The position numbers and the translations under genes are program-made. This document shows, piece after piece, positions 45,800 through 56,449 of a stretch of DNA of 64,000 nucleotides; within the stretch, counting starts at the first letter, position 1; the number at the start of each line of letters is the position of its first letter. This DNA is from Achromobacter pestifer (GTDB taxonomy: Bacteria; Pseudomonadota; Gammaproteobacteria; Burkholderiales; Burkholderiaceae_B): positions 2,666,001 to 2,730,000 of the forward strand of contig NZ_CP053985.1 of assembly GCF_013267355.1 (NCBI RefSeq), in the 5' to 3' direction. The notes below the pieces were generated by a model. That model ran no database searches and was not told where the DNA came from. It saw nothing but the letters and a program-made list of their open reading frames with translations.

Positions 45800-48700
45800 T
45801 GAAAGCGCTACTCGACCTCTTTAAGCAAGTCTCGCAAGACGAGCAGTTCGATGCCATCAAGATCGGCATCGCCTCGCCCGAGAAGATCCGTTCGTGGTCC
45901 TACGGCGAAGTTCGCAAGCCCGAGACCATCAACTACCGCACGTTCAAGCCTGAGCGCGACGGCCTGTTCTGCTCCAAGATCTTTGGCCCGATCAAAGACT
46001 ACGAGTGCTTGTGCGGCAAGTACAAGCGCCTGAAGCATCGTGGCGTGATCTGCGAAAAGTGCGGCGTTGAAGTCACCGTCGCCAAGGTTCGCCGTGAACG
46101 CATGGGCCACATCGAGCTGGCCAGCCCCGTCGCGCACATCTGGTTCCTGAAGAGCCTGCCGTCGCGTCTGGGCATGGTGCTCGACATGACCCTGCGCGAC
46201 ATCGAACGCGTCCTGTACTTCGAAGCCTGGTGCGTGATCGAACCTGGCATGACGCCGCTCAAGCGCGGCCAGATCATGTCGGATGACGATTTCCTCGCCA
46301 AGACCGAAGAGTACGGCGACGACTTCCGTGCCCTGATGGGCGCGGAAGCCGTGCGCGAACTGCTGCGCACCATCGACATCGACCGTGAAGTGGAAACGCT
46401 GCGCGGCGAACTGAAGGCCACCAGCTCGGAAGCCAAGATCAAGAAGATCTCCAAGCGCCTGAAGGTGCTGGAAGGCTTCCAGAAGTCCGGCATCAAGGCC
46501 GAGTGGATGGTCATGGAAGTGCTGCCCGTGCTGCCGCCGGACCTGCGTCCGCTGGTGCCGCTGGACGGCGGCCGCTTCGCGACCTCCGACCTGAACGACC
46601 TGTACCGCCGCGTCATCAACCGCAACAACCGCTTGAAGCGCCTGCTGGAGCTGAAGGCGCCGGAAATCATCCTGCGCAACGAAAAGCGGATGCTGCAGGA
46701 AGCCGTCGACTCGCTGCTGGACAACGGTCGCCGCGGCAAGGCCATGACGGGCGCCAACAAGCGCCAGCTCAAGTCCCTGGCCGACATGATCAAGGGCAAG
46801 AGCGGTCGTTTCCGTCAGAACCTGCTGGGCAAGCGCGTCGACTACTCGGGCCGTTCGGTCATCGTGGTGGGTCCGCAGCTCAAGCTGCACCAGTGCGGCT
46901 TGCCCAAGCTGATGGCCCTGGAACTGTTCAAGCCGTTCATCTTCAATCGTCTGGAGATGATGGGCCTGGCCACGACCATCAAGGCTGCCAAGAAGCTGGT
47001 GGAAAGCCAGGAACCGGTGGTCTGGGACATTCTGGAAGAAGTCATCCGCGAACACCCGGTCATGCTGAACCGTGCGCCCACGCTGCACCGTTTGGGCATC
47101 CAGGCGTTCGAACCGGTCCTGATCGAAGGCAAGGCCATCCAGCTGCACCCGCTGGTTTGCGCGGCGTTCAACGCCGACTTCGACGGTGACCAGATGGCCG
47201 TCCACGTGCCGCTGTCGCTGGAAGCCCAGCTGGAAGCGCGTACGCTGATGCTGGCTTCGAACAACGTGCTGTTCCCCGCCAACGGCGAACCGTCGATCGT
47301 GCCGTCCCAGGATATCGTGCTGGGTCTGTACTACACGACGCGCGAGCGCATCAACGGCCGCGGCGAAGGCATCTTCTTCACCGACGTCGCTGAAGTGCAG
47401 CGCGCCTACGACAACGGCGAAGTCGAACTGCAGTCGCGCATCACCGTGCGCCTGAAGGAACACGAGCGCGACGAGGCTGGCGAATGGCAGCCGGTGATCC
47501 GCCGTCACGAGACGACGGTCGGCCGCGCGCTGCTGTCCGAAATCCTGCCCAAGGGCCTGCCCTTCACGGTGCTGAACAAGGCGCTGAAGAAGAAGGAAAT
47601 CTCGCGCCTGATCAACCAGTCGTTCCGCCGTTGCGGCCTGCGCGACACCGTGATCTTCGCTGACAAGCTGATGCAGTCGGGCTTCCGCCTGGCCACGCGC
47701 GGCGGTATCTCCATCGCCATGGGCGATATGCTGATCCCGACCGCCAAGGAAGGCATCCTGGCCGAGGCCAGCCGCGAAGTGAAGGAAATCGACAAGCAGT
47801 ACTCGTCGGGTCTGGTCACGTCCCAGGAACGCTACAACAACGTGGTGGACATCTGGGGCAAGGCCGGCGACAAGGTCGGCAAGGCGATGATGGAACAGCT
47901 GGCCACGGAGCCCGTGGTCAACCGTCACGGCGAGGAAGTGCGCCAGGAATCGTTCAACTCCATCTACATGATGGCTGACTCGGGCGCCCGCGGTTCGGCC
48001 GCCCAGATCCGCCAGCTGGCCGGCATGCGCGGCCTGATGGCCAAGCCGGACGGCTCGATTATCGAAACGCCGATTACCGCGAACTTCCGTGAAGGCCTGA
48101 ACGTACTCCAGTACTTCATCTCGACTCACGGCGCGCGTAAGGGTCTGGCCGATACGGCACTGAAGACCGCCAACTCGGGTTACCTGACCCGTCGTCTGGT
48201 CGACGTGACGCAAGACTTGGTGATTACCGAGGACGATTGCGGCACCTCGCAGGGCTACAACATGAAGGCCCTGGTTGAAGGCGGTGAAGTCATCGAACCG
48301 CTGCGCGACCGGATCCTGGGTCGTGTTGCCGCCATTGACATCATCAACCCGGACACGCAGGAAACGGCCATCGTCGCCGGCACCCTGCTGGACGAAGATC
48401 TGGTCGACACCATCGACCGCATCGGCGTGGACGAAGTCAAGGTCCGCACCCCGCTGACGTGCGAAACGCGTCATGGTCTGTGCGCGCACTGCTACGGCCG
48501 CGACCTGGGTCGTGGTTCGCCGGTCAACCAGGGCGAAGCGGTTGGCGTCATCGCCGCCCAGTCCATTGGCGAACCGGGCACGCAGCTCACGATGCGTACG
48601 TTCCACATCGGTGGCGCGGCGTCGCGTTCGGCCTTGGCCAGCGCGGTGGAAACCAAGTCCAGCGGTAACGTCGGTTTTGCCAGCACGATGCGCTATGTCA

Positions 48701-50043
48701 CGAACGCCAAGGGCGAACGTGTGGCGATTTCGCGCTCCGGCGAATTGGCGATCTTCGACGACAACGGCCGCGAACGCGAACGCCACAAGATCCCGTACGG
48801 CGCGACCGTGCTGGTGGGCGATGGCGAAGCCGTGAAGGCTGGCGCGCGTCTGGCGACGTGGGATCCGCTGACCCGTCCGATCGTGTCGGAATACGGCGGC
48901 GCCGTCCGCTTCGAGAACATCGAAGAAGGCGTGACCGTTGCCAAGCAGGTGGACGAAGTCACCGGCCTGTCGACGCTCGTCGTCATCACGCCGAAGACCC
49001 GTGGCGGCAAGATCGTCATGCGTCCGCAGATCAAGCTGGTCAACGAGCAAGGCGAAGACGTCAAGATCGCTGGCACCGATCACTCGGTCAACATCTCGTT
49101 CCCGGTGGGCGCGCTGATTACCGTGCGCGACGGCCAGCAGGTTGCCGTGGGTGAAGTTCTGGCGCGTATTCCGCAAGAATCGCAAAAGACCCGCGACATT
49201 ACCGGCGGTCTGCCGCGCGTGGCCGAACTGTTCGAAGCGCGTTCGCCGAAGGACGCCGGCATGCTCGCCGACGTTACCGGCACGGTTTCGTTCGGTAAGG
49301 ACACCAAGGGCAAGCAGCGTCTGGTCATCACCGACCTGGAAGGCGTGAGCCACGAGTTCCTGATTCCGAAGGAAAAGCAGGTGCTGGTGCACGACGGCCA
49401 GGTGGTGAACAAGGGCGAAATGATCGTGGACGGCCCGGCCGATCCCCACGACATCCTGCGCCTGCAAGGCATCGAGAAGCTGGCGACCTACATCGTCGAC
49501 GAAGTGCAGGACGTGTACCGTCTGCAGGGCGTGAAGATCAACGACAAGCACATCGAAGTGATTGTTCGTCAGATGCTGCGCCGTGTGAACATCGTTGACG
49601 CGGGCGATACCGAGTTCATCCCGGGCGAGCAGGTCGAGCGCTCCGAGCTGTTGAACGCGAACGACCGCATGCAAGCCGAAGATCGTCTCCCGGCGAGCTA
49701 CGACAACGTGCTGCTGGGTATCACGAAGGCCTCGCTGTCGACCGACTCGTTCATCTCGGCCGCATCGTTCCAGGAAACCACGCGTGTCCTGACCGAAGCC
49801 GCCATCATGGGCAAGCGCGACGATCTGCGTGGTCTGAAGGAAAACGTCATCGTCGGCCGCCTGATCCCGGCCGGTACCGGCCTGGCTTACCACCATGCAC
49901 GCCGCGACAAGGAAGAGCTGGAGGCCGCGGAACGCGAAGCCGCCCGCCAGCTGGCCAACCCGTTCGAAGACTCGCCGGTCACGGTGGGCTCGGATGCGGA
50001 AACGCCGGCTTCCGACCTCGGCGCCGAGGATTCCGCCGAATAA
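45799..50043 (+). CDS. rpoC: DNA-directed RNA polymerase subunit beta'
   Basis: A 1414-residue subunit carrying the catalytic magnesium. The N-terminal zinc finger [20 protein letters not shown], the rudder/lid region, the invariant [12 protein letters not shown] with three Asp ligands, the trigger-loop region and the second zinc site [15 protein letters not shown] segment ([15 protein letters not shown]) are all present. The C-terminus extends into a Glu/Ala-rich tail. It starts on the last base of the rpoB stop. An efficient bidirectional terminator follows 57 bases after its end. Confidence 0.98.
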   Translation: MKALLDLFKQVSQDEQFDAIKIGIASPEKIRSWSYGEVRKPETINYRTFKPERDGLFCSKIFGPIKDYECLCGKYKRLKHRGVICEKCGVEVTVAKVRRERMGHIELASPVAHIWFLKSLPSRLGMVLDMTLRDIERVLYFEAWCVIEPGMTPLKRGQIMSDDDFLAKTEEYGDDFRALMGAEAVRELLRTIDIDREVETLRGELKATSSEAKIKKISKRLKVLEGFQKSGIKAEWMVMEVLPVLPPDLRPLVPLDGGRFATSDLNDLYRRVINRNNRLKRLLELKAPEIILRNEKRMLQEAVDSLLDNGRRGKAMTGANKRQLKSLADMIKGKSGRFRQNLLGKRVDYSGRSVIVVGPQLKLHQCGLPKLMALELFKPFIFNRLEMMGLATTIKAAKKLVESQEPVVWDILEEVIREHPVMLNRAPTLHRLGIQAFEPVLIEGKAIQLHPLVCAAFNADFDGDQMAVHVPLSLEAQLEARTLMLASNNVLFPANGEPSIVPSQDIVLGLYYTTRERINGRGEGIFFTDVAEVQRAYDNGEVELQSRITVRLKEHERDEAGEWQPVIRRHETTVGRALLSEILPKGLPFTVLNKALKKKEISRLINQSFRRCGLRDTVIFADKLMQSGFRLATRGGISIAMGDMLIPTAKEGILAEASREVKEIDKQYSSGLVTSQERYNNVVDIWGKAGDKVGKAMMEQLATEPVVNRHGEEVRQESFNSIYMMADSGARGSAAQIRQLAGMRGLMAKPDGSIIETPITANFREGLNVLQYFISTHGARKGLADTALKTANSGYLTRRLVDVTQDLVITEDDCGTSQGYNMKALVEGGEVIEPLRDRILGRVAAIDIINPDTQETAIVAGTLLDEDLVDTIDRIGVDEVKVRTPLTCETRHGLCAHCYGRDLGRGSPVNQGEAVGVIAAQSIGEPGTQLTMRTFHIGGAASRSALASAVETKSSGNVGFASTMRYVTNAKGERVAISRSGELAIFDDNGRERERHKIPYGATVLVGDGEAVKAGARLATWDPLTRPIVSEYGGAVRFENIEEGVTVAKQVDEVTGLSTLVVITPKTRGGKIVMRPQIKLVNEQGEDVKIAGTDHSVNISFPVGALITVRDGQQVAVGEVLARIPQESQKTRDITGGLPRVAELFEARSPKDAGMLADVTGTVSFGKDTKGKQRLVITDLEGVSHEFLIPKEKQVLVHDGQVVNKGEMIVDGPADPHDILRLQGIEKLATYIVDEVQDVYRLQGVKINDKHIEVIVRQMLRRVNIVDAGDTEFIPGEQVERSELLNANDRMQAEDRLPASYDNVLLGITKASLSTDSFISAASFQETTRVLTEAAIMGKRDDLRGLKENVIVGRLIPAGTGLAYHHARRDKEELEAAEREAARQLANPFEDSPVTVGSDAETPASDLGAEDSAE

Positions 50044-50100
50044 GCGGAAACACCCGGCAGGGATGCCGCGCGCAGTCCGGCGCGGCATGCCCGGAATCAA

Positions 50101-50134
50101 AAAGGCCGCTGATGCGAATCAGCGGCCTTTTTTT
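50101..50134. terminator. Bidirectional terminator after rpoC
   Basis: AAAGGCCGCTGAT (50101-50113), loop GCGA, ATCAGCGGCCTTT (50118-50130), then further Ts; on the other strand the leading A-run supplies the T-tract. A perfect 13-bp stem between the convergent rpoC and lipoprotein genes. Confidence 0.93.
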
Positions 50135-50152
50135 GCCTTGGGGAAAGGGCGC

Positions 50153-50548
50153 TTACTGCGCGACCTGCGCCCGGGCGTGCCGGAAGACGGGCCCCCAGAC
50201 GGGATGGCCGGCTTCGTTGGGCGCCAGCTCGAAAGCGGGGTCCAGGGCCAGGATGCGGGCGAAGCTGTCTTCGCACAGCCGCGGATACTTGCTCACACAG
50301 TAGCTGAACGCCTGCAGCTTGTAGGCCTCGATGCGTACGGTCTTGGTGGAAGTGGCCAGGGCGTCGGAGGTGGCGACGCCGCGGATGACTTCTCCGTAGC
50401 GGCCGGCGCTGTACTTGTCGCGTACCTGTTGCAGCTGATCCAGGGCTTCCGCGGTGGCAGGCGCCTCCGGCTTTTGGGACGAGACGCCGGCGCAACCCGC
50501 CAGCAGGGCCGATAAGCCGAGCAGACTACTCAGAACGCGAATTTTCAT
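50153..50548 (-). CDS. Small lipoprotein with TPR-like helices (possibly TssQ-like)
   Basis: A 131-residue predicted lipoprotein. The signal and lipobox are clear: VLSSLLGLSALLAGC with Cys18 as the lipid-bearing residue. The mature part is helical (LDQLQQVRDKYSAGRYGEVI and FARILALDPAFELAP), resembling one or two TPR-like hairpins. The start at ATG 50548 gives a normal signal peptide; a longer frame to 50623 would bury it. Similar small lipoproteins are annotated as type VI secretion associated (TssQ) in related species, but no type VI genes occur here, so that label is tentative. Divergent from the pseudokinase gene. Confidence 0.75.
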   Translation of the reverse strand: MKIRVLSSLLGLSALLAGCAGVSSQKPEAPATAEALDQLQQVRDKYSAGRYGEVIRGVATSDALATSTKTVRIEAYKLQAFSYCVSKYPRLCEDSFARILALDPAFELAPNEAGHPVWGPVFRHARAQVAQ

Positions 50549-50701
50549 GGCTTCCAAAGGTGTAGAGAGGTTTAGCGGTACGCTATCGTGCCACAGCCTG
50601 ATGCGCTCGGACATTTTCCGCAATGTCCTTGCGGTGCGGATTGGATAATATTCGCCTTATTCCACAGTTAATTCAGCTGTCGAGCGACAGCGCCAGTTCC
50701 G

Positions 50702-51970
50702 ATGATGTCTACTTCCGCCGGCCTCTTGACGCCGCGTGGCCCCTTTTCCGGCGCCGCGCCGCTTGCACTGCGTCCGTTGAGCGCCATCGCCGCCAGCACG
50801 GCGGGGGGCGTGCCGGAAACCCGCATCAAACGGCTTCTGTCCGATCTGCTGCCGTCCTTGATGGCGCTGCATGCCCAAGGTGAAATCTGCGGCGATATTT
50901 CGCTGGAGACGGTGGGCATGGACGAAGGCGCCCGGGCTCATCTGGTGCCCGAACTGGTGGTGGCGCGTTCGCGCCGCGCCACGCGCACCCCGACCCCCGG
51001 TTTTGCGCCGTTCGAGCTATACACGGATTCGGTGGAATGGCCGCGCGGCCCCTGGAGCGACATCTACGCCCTGTGCGCGGTGATGCATGCCTTGGTCATC
51101 GGCGACAAGCCCGCGCCGGCGCCCGAGCGCCGCGCGGAGGATACCTACGAGCCGCTCGCCTCCCTGGGACTGCCAAAGTACAGCCAGGACTTCCTGTCCG
51201 TGATCGATGCCGGCCTGGTCATGGCGCCTGCCGACCGGCCGCAGACGCTGGCCGATCTGGCTGGCATGCTGGGCATAGATGCGCAAGTCGAGACGGCGCC
51301 GGATCCGGTGGCTGCGGCGCCAATGTCCCGCGCGGCGCCAGCGGCAGCTGCCGTAGCGCACCAACCCGCGCGCGGGCGCCATCCGCTGCTGGTGCTGCTG
51401 CTCATCGCTGCGTTGATCGGCGCGGGCGTGTACGCCTGGTTCGAGTCGGGAATGGGCGCGCCCAACGCGCTGATCACCCGGTCCGAGTTGGTTCAGCCGA
51501 ACCTGCCGGCCGTGCATCCCTTGCCGCCGCCGCCGGCGCCCGGCGCCGCATCCGTGGCGCCGCCATCGCCGCCCGAGGTTCGAACCTCGCAGGAAGCCGC
51601 GCCCCAGACTCTGGCCCCTGGAAGCGCGCCTGCTCCCGGCGACACCCCGGCTCAGCCGGCGGCGCCCGCCGAGGCGCCGACAACTGCGGCAACACCGCCT
51701 GCAGCCGCGCCGGCCGAGGCGCCTGCCGAGGTGGCCGAAGAGGCCCCCAAGCCCAAGCCGGTTCCCATGGTGGTGCGGCTGGACATCCGTCCGTGGGGCG
51801 AGGTCTGGATCAACGGCGTGGCTCGCGGCATCAGCCCTCCGGTCAAGGAACTGCGGCTGATTCCCGGCAAGTACCAGGTGGTGCTGCGCAATGCCGACTT
51901 GCAGCCGTACCGCATGACGCTGGAGGTCAAGGCGGGCAAGCCCGCCGTGATCTCACACGTCTTCCAATAG
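50702..51970 (+). CDS. Degenerate Ser/Thr kinase C-lobe with PEGA tail, membrane anchored
   Basis: A 422-residue protein. Residues 20-200 resemble only the C-lobe of a eukaryotic-type kinase: LMALHAQGEICGDISLETVG stands where a catalytic loop H-R-D-x-K-P-x-N belongs (Asp65 kept, Arg, Lys and Asn lost), and PGFAPFELY then GPWSDIYALCAVMHALV match the activation-segment end and helix F. No P-loop or Val-Ala-Ile-Lys lobe exists, and no start lies farther upstream before a stop at 50669. A membrane helix follows at about 222-243, then a long Pro/Ala linker and a PEGA domain (about 345-422). Probably a pseudokinase signalling protein. Convergent with the CHASE2 kinase gene. Confidence 0.82.
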   Translation: MMSTSAGLLTPRGPFSGAAPLALRPLSAIAASTAGGVPETRIKRLLSDLLPSLMALHAQGEICGDISLETVGMDEGARAHLVPELVVARSRRATRTPTPGFAPFELYTDSVEWPRGPWSDIYALCAVMHALVIGDKPAPAPERRAEDTYEPLASLGLPKYSQDFLSVIDAGLVMAPADRPQTLADLAGMLGIDAQVETAPDPVAAAPMSRAAPAAAAVAHQPARGRHPLLVLLLIAALIGAGVYAWFESGMGAPNALITRSELVQPNLPAVHPLPPPPAPGAASVAPPSPPEVRTSQEAAPQTLAPGSAPAPGDTPAQPAAPAEAPTTAATPPAAAPAEAPAEVAEEAPKPKPVPMVVRLDIRPWGEVWINGVARGISPPVKELRLIPGKYQVVLRNADLQPYRMTLEVKAGKPAVISHVFQ

Positions 51971-51983
51971 CGGAGCGCCGCGG

Positions 51984-54308
51984 CTATGCCGCGGGCATTT
52001 CTTCCGGCGCCATCGGCAGGCGCAGCGTGAACACCGAACCTGCGCCCAGCTCGCTGCTGACCTCGACCGATCCGCCGTGGCGTTCGGCCACGGTGCGCAC
52101 GAACGCCAGACCCAGGCCTGCCCCGCCGACGTCGCCGCGGGTCTCGACGCCCACGCGGGAGAACGGTTCGAACAGGCGCGCCAGATCCTGTGCCGCAATG
52201 CCTTGGCCCTGATCGCGGATGTTGACGCGCCAGAAGCCGGGTTCCTCGTCGATGCCGCATTCGATCCGGGTGTGCGCCGGGCTGTACTTGATCGCGTTGT
52301 CGATCAGGTTGCACAGCGTGCGCATGAGCAAGGTCTGATCGCCGCGGACATAGGCGGCGGGCAGCGGCAGCGCAAGGGCGAGCTCGATGCCGCGCTTCTG
52401 CGCCGAGGCCCAGAATTCGTCCACGGCGTCTTGCAACAGGCTGCCCAGATCCAGTTCCACCGCGCTGATCGTCATCGACTCGGCGCGCGTCAGATGCACG
52501 AAGTCGTCGACCAGGCGCAGCGTGCGGTTGGCCAGCGCGGCAATGCGGCCCAGGGTTTCGCTCTGCTCTTCGTGCAAGCCGCCTTCCTGCTTCATTTCGA
52601 CCAGCGCGAGGATGGAGCTTTGGGGCGCGCGCATGTCGTGCGAGATGAAGCGCATCGTTTCCTCGCGCTGGCGTTCCGCCTGGCGGATGCGCGAGATGTC
52701 CGTCAGCGTGGCGACGGTGCCGGCGAAGCTGCCTTCGGCGGTATGGATGGGCGCGCATTTCAGGATCAGGTCGCGTCCCGCATGGTCGCGTACTTCCAGG
52801 TCGGCGCTCCAGGGCGATGACGCGGCGACCGCGCCCTGGCCGCTGAGCGCCTCGGCGACGCGCTGGCGCGCGGCGGGATCGGAGATGGTCTTCTCGAGCA
52901 GGTGGGTGGCCGGGCGGCCGACGCGGGGAGGGCGCATGCCCAGCCGCTGAAAATACATGACCGCCGCCTGGTTGCGGAATTGCATGCGGCCGTCCTGATC
53001 GAAAACCAGCGTGGCGTCCGGCATGCCGTCCAAGCCGTCGGCGAGGAAGCGGCGCAGGTTGCGCACGCGGGCCAGCGCACGGCGCAGTTCCCCGACGCGG
53101 CTCTCCAGCGACGCGCTGGGACCCGTGCCCTGGGCGCCGGCCTCGTTCAGCACCGGCGGGTACTCGCGTTGCAGGCGGCGCAATTCGTTGTCCATGTAGC
53201 GCAGCGCGGCTTCCTGGCTGCGCCAGCTCCAGAGCGGATAGCACAGCGCCACGCCCAGCAGCGCCGCGGCCGGCGCGAACCACATATAGGCATAGGCCAG
53301 CAGCAGCAGCGCTGCCAGCAGGATGAGCGCGAACAGCGCCAGGCTGACCAGCAGGGCCTGCTTGGGAGACAGCCGCCACAGGGCCAGGCAAGCCAGCAGC
53401 ACGGGCAGCGCCGCGAACAGCGCGTTGCACCAGGCGGGCGGCAACTGGTAGGCGATATCGTCGCGCGCCGCGTGCAGCAGGTTGGCGATGATCTCCACCC
53501 CCGACATGCCGCTGGCATCGTGCGATACCGGCGTAGGGTAAGCGTCGCCCAGGCCGGTGGCCCAGGCGCCGACCAGCACGTACTTGCCGCGTAGCTCTTC
53601 CGGCGACAGATCGCCGCGCAGCACGGACAGGTAGGAAACGGTGCGCGTATGCGCGGTGGGGCCGGAGTAGGGGATCAGGATGCTGCCATCGGGCGCGGCG
53701 CGCTTGAACAGCTTTTGCGCCGATTCCGCTTCGCCGCCGACGTCCAGCATGGCCATGGCCAGATGGTTCCAGCGGCGGTCGCCCAGTTGCGCGGTCAGGG
53801 TGGCTGCGCGGACCACGCCATCCGGGTCGATGCGCGCGTTGATGAAGCCCTTCGCGGCGGCGGCCTGCGCTACGCCGGGGATGGGCTCGTTGACGGTGGA
53901 AGGGCGGTCGAGCCGGTCCAGCACGACTGGCAGGACCGTGCGGCCATGGCGCCGGATGCTGTCGGCCAGGATGCGGTCGTCGTTCGGATTGGCCATGTCC
54001 GGTTCGGCGAAGATCAGGTCCAGCGCCACGGCGCGGGCCCCCTGCAGGCGGTCCAGCAGCGCTGCGTGGACGGCGCGCCGCCAGGGCCAGTGGCCCAGCG
54101 CCTTGATGCTGTCGTCGTCGATCGCGACGATCAGGATATCGGGATCGGCGGCTCGCCCCGTCACCGACAAGGCGCGGTCATAGAGGATCTGGTCGAAGCG
54201 TCCCAGACCGTTGAACGAACCCAGGACAGCGGCTAGCACCGCCAAAACCACCGTCAGCCACAGCCCTGAGCGCGAGGTCCGGTCCTGCGGATCGGCGGCG
54301 TCGGCCAT
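51984..54308 (-). CDS. CHASE2-domain sensor histidine kinase
   Basis: A 774-residue membrane sensor kinase. A first helix (about 15-32) leads to a periplasmic CHASE2 domain (about 35-290: YDRALSVTGRAADPDILIVAIDDDSI, RGKYVLVGAWATGLGD). Three closely spaced membrane helices follow (about 300-365), then a PAS-like domain (FRNQAAVMYFQRLG), then the kinase core with FISHDMRAPQSSIL (His557), NLIDNAIKYS, RDQGQGI and GGAGLGLAFV. It is last in a three-gene reverse operon after the response regulator and the LysM-FecR protein; only ten bases separate it from the latter. The signal it senses is unknown. Confidence 0.92.
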   Translation of the reverse strand: MADAADPQDRTSRSGLWLTVVLAVLAAVLGSFNGLGRFDQILYDRALSVTGRAADPDILIVAIDDDSIKALGHWPWRRAVHAALLDRLQGARAVALDLIFAEPDMANPNDDRILADSIRRHGRTVLPVVLDRLDRPSTVNEPIPGVAQAAAAKGFINARIDPDGVVRAATLTAQLGDRRWNHLAMAMLDVGGEAESAQKLFKRAAPDGSILIPYSGPTAHTRTVSYLSVLRGDLSPEELRGKYVLVGAWATGLGDAYPTPVSHDASGMSGVEIIANLLHAARDDIAYQLPPAWCNALFAALPVLLACLALWRLSPKQALLVSLALFALILLAALLLLAYAYMWFAPAAALLGVALCYPLWSWRSQEAALRYMDNELRRLQREYPPVLNEAGAQGTGPSASLESRVGELRRALARVRNLRRFLADGLDGMPDATLVFDQDGRMQFRNQAAVMYFQRLGMRPPRVGRPATHLLEKTISDPAARQRVAEALSGQGAVAASSPWSADLEVRDHAGRDLILKCAPIHTAEGSFAGTVATLTDISRIRQAERQREETMRFISHDMRAPQSSILALVEMKQEGGLHEEQSETLGRIAALANRTLRLVDDFVHLTRAESMTISAVELDLGSLLQDAVDEFWASAQKRGIELALALPLPAAYVRGDQTLLMRTLCNLIDNAIKYSPAHTRIECGIDEEPGFWRVNIRDQGQGIAAQDLARLFEPFSRVGVETRGDVGGAGLGLAFVRTVAERHGGSVEVSSELGAGSVFTLRLPMAPEEMPAA

Positions 54309-54318
54309 GGGGCGGGCT

Positions 54319-55428
54319 CTAGTAGTCGGTCAGCGTGATCAGGCCGCCCGTGCCGCTGGCGACGCCGGAGCCGTCGGAGGTCAGGAGCATGTTCGCGCCT
54401 TCGAAGGTGGCGATGGCGTCGCGCCCGTTCAGGCCCAGATCGTCGACCGCGCGCACGGACACGTAATAGGTGCCGGGGCCGGGCGCCGTGAAGCGGATGT
54501 CGTTGCCGGGGAAGCTCGTCGACGATACCGGCAGCGCGCCTTCGGCATCGCGCGAGACGCGTACCAGATAGCTTTGCGCGCCGGGTACCGGCGAGACGTC
54601 GGCGGTCCAGGCGCCGCCGCCCGCGCGCGTGGGCGTGCCCAGTTGCGGCGCATCCAGCAGCGCGCGCATGCCCGACACCACCCCGTCCGAGCCCACGGCC
54701 GCGCCGTAGCCCGTGGCCACCGCCACCGGTTTGGCCGGGGCCGATCCGGGGGCGTGGGGCTGCAGCCGTACGCTGCCTTCCAGCACTTCGCTGTGCACGC
54801 CTTGCGCGCCGCTTTGCACGCGGAAGCGCGTGCCGCGCACGCCGGTGACCGCGACCGGCGTGCGGATCTCGAAACGGCCCACGCCCTGGCCGCCGGGCGC
54901 GACGGACGATTCCACGCCGCCGCTTTGCACCTGGACCACGGAATCCGTCAGCGCCGTGCCTTCGAACTGGCGCAGGCGCGTCAATTGGACCGAGCCGCCG
55001 GCCGGCAGCGTCAGCTTGGAGCCGTCGGCCAGTTCCAGTGTGACGAAGCCATTGGCGGCGGTGCCGACCGTGCTGCCTTCAGCCACGGTATCGCCGGCCC
55101 GCAGGGCCTTGCCATCCACATTCGCCTGACCGCTGACGTGCACGACGCGGGCGTCGGCGGGCCGCACGGGAATCATGGACAGGGGGATGCGCAACTCCAG
55201 CCCGATGGGCAGCGTCTCCGGCGTGACGACCTTGTTCAGGGTTTGCAGCTGGCTCCAGTTGGCCTGCTTGTGCGTATAGCGGGTCGCCAGGTCGATCAGC
55301 GTATCGCCTTGGCGCACGCGGTAGATGAAGTCGTCCCCAAGTGCGCCGGCAGGCTGGCTGCGCGCCGGCGCCATCAGCGCCAGGCAGGAAATCAGGGCAA
55401 GCAAAGAAAGCGCGCGGCAGCGGCTCAT
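54319..55428 (-). CDS. LysM-FecR domain periplasmic protein
   Basis: A 369-residue exported protein. The signal peptide ends near residue 24 (APARS-QPAG). A LysM motif follows (YRVRQGDTLIDLATRYTHKQ near 36-55), suggesting contact with peptidoglycan, then a FecR-type domain (about 95-225: GSTVGTAANGFVTLELADGS, and TPVAVTGVRGTRFRVQ). The rest resembles a fibronectin-like module (SYLVRVSRDAEG). FecR domains usually relay signals across the envelope. It sits between the response regulator and the CHASE2 kinase and could hand a cell-wall signal to the kinase, which is inference. Confidence 0.88.
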   Translation of the reverse strand: MSRCRALSLLALISCLALMAPARSQPAGALGDDFIYRVRQGDTLIDLATRYTHKQANWSQLQTLNKVVTPETLPIGLELRIPLSMIPVRPADARVVHVSGQANVDGKALRAGDTVAEGSTVGTAANGFVTLELADGSKLTLPAGGSVQLTRLRQFEGTALTDSVVQVQSGGVESSVAPGGQGVGRFEIRTPVAVTGVRGTRFRVQSGAQGVHSEVLEGSVRLQPHAPGSAPAKPVAVATGYGAAVGSDGVVSGMRALLDAPQLGTPTRAGGGAWTADVSPVPGAQSYLVRVSRDAEGALPVSSTSFPGNDIRFTAPGPGTYYVSVRAVDDLGLNGRDAIATFEGANMLLTSDGSGVASGTGGLITLTDY

Positions 55429-55461
55429 GACTATCGGTTCTCCAGGGATGCGCGCAGGCGC

Positions 55462-56178
55462 TTACTGCGGATGGGATGCAATGTCTTCCGGCGAGCTGAT
55501 GAGCTCCAGCCGGTAGCCCAGTGCATACGAGGACGTGAGACGCACGCCGTGCTCGGGGCGCAACTGGAGCTTTTGCCGGATGTTCGACAAATGGGTATCC
55601 AGGGTGCGCGAGGTGGCGGGAATTTCCCGGTTCCATACGCATTCGGCCAGCACGTCGCGCGACATCAGGCGGCCGACATTGCGGAAAAACAGCAGCGCGA
55701 GTTCGAATTCCTTGGGGGCGAGCGGCACCACGGCGGAATCCAGGGTGATGGTGCGGCCGGCGGGTTCGATGCGATAGCGCGCCACATCGAAGGCATCGTC
55801 CGCGGGTTCGGCGATCTGGCTGCGGCGCAGCAACGCCGCCACCCGCGCCAGCAGCTCCAGGGGGCGCAGGGGCTTGACGATGTAGTCGTCCGCGCCGGCG
55901 CGCAGGCCTTCGACCAGATCGTCCTCGCTGGAACGGTTGGTCAGGAAGATGACGGGGATACGCGGACCGATATTGGCGCGCAGCCACCGCACCACATCGT
56001 CACCATCGATGTCGGGCAGATGCCAGTCCAGCAGCACCAGGTCGAAATGCTCAGTGCGCAGCGCGGCCAGCAGATCCCGGCTTTGCTGATAGCTGCTGCA
56101 GACGTATCCGGCAGTGGTCAGAACTTGCTGGATGCGCCGTGCTTGATCCAGGTCGTCTTCCAGCGACGCGATTTTCAT
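55462..56178 (-). CDS. OmpR-type response regulator
   Basis: A 238-residue regulator. The receiver has EDD at 7-9, Asp51 in LVLLDWHLPDIDG, the Thr in IPVIFLTNRS, and the Lys in IVKPLRPLELLAR. A winged-helix output domain follows (about 130-230), with RLMSRDVLAECVW and RTLDTHLSNIRQKL. First gene of the operon with the LysM-FecR protein (33 bases on) and the CHASE2 kinase, so these form a cognate pair. It is divergent from the atypical regulator at 56450. Confidence 0.93.
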   Translation of the reverse strand: MKIASLEDDLDQARRIQQVLTTAGYVCSSYQQSRDLLAALRTEHFDLVLLDWHLPDIDGDDVVRWLRANIGPRIPVIFLTNRSSEDDLVEGLRAGADDYIVKPLRPLELLARVAALLRRSQIAEPADDAFDVARYRIEPAGRTITLDSAVVPLAPKEFELALLFFRNVGRLMSRDVLAECVWNREIPATSRTLDTHLSNIRQKLQLRPEHGVRLTSSYALGYRLELISSPEDIASHPQ

Positions 56179-56449
56179 CAGACGTGTTCTCGCGAAGGTT
56201 TGCTACGCAAGCGCGCGCTATGGCGCCCTACTGCAAGATGAGAAAGGAATATATAGGTGTAAACGAATGATAACTCGGGAGGGGCCCCGGCTGGCTACGT
56301 TATGGCAAGAACTGTCAAACATTGCAAAGTTGACGAATCTTGACTGGAGTTGTTGCGTAACAACGCGCCACACTGTCTCAATCGTTCTCCCCCTCCGCAG
56401 TAGGGCGGGGGGCGGAGCCGGTCGAGGTTGTTGGTCGGATGGAACAGAT

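Noticed and set aside
45808..50100. Reverse-strand open frame of about 1430 codons opposite rpoC
   Set aside because: Same cause as for rpoB: a shadow of a highly expressed gene, with no protein-like domain pattern.
50153..50548. Type VI secretion locus
   Set aside because: The lipoprotein may resemble TssQ, but no other type VI component is present in the window.
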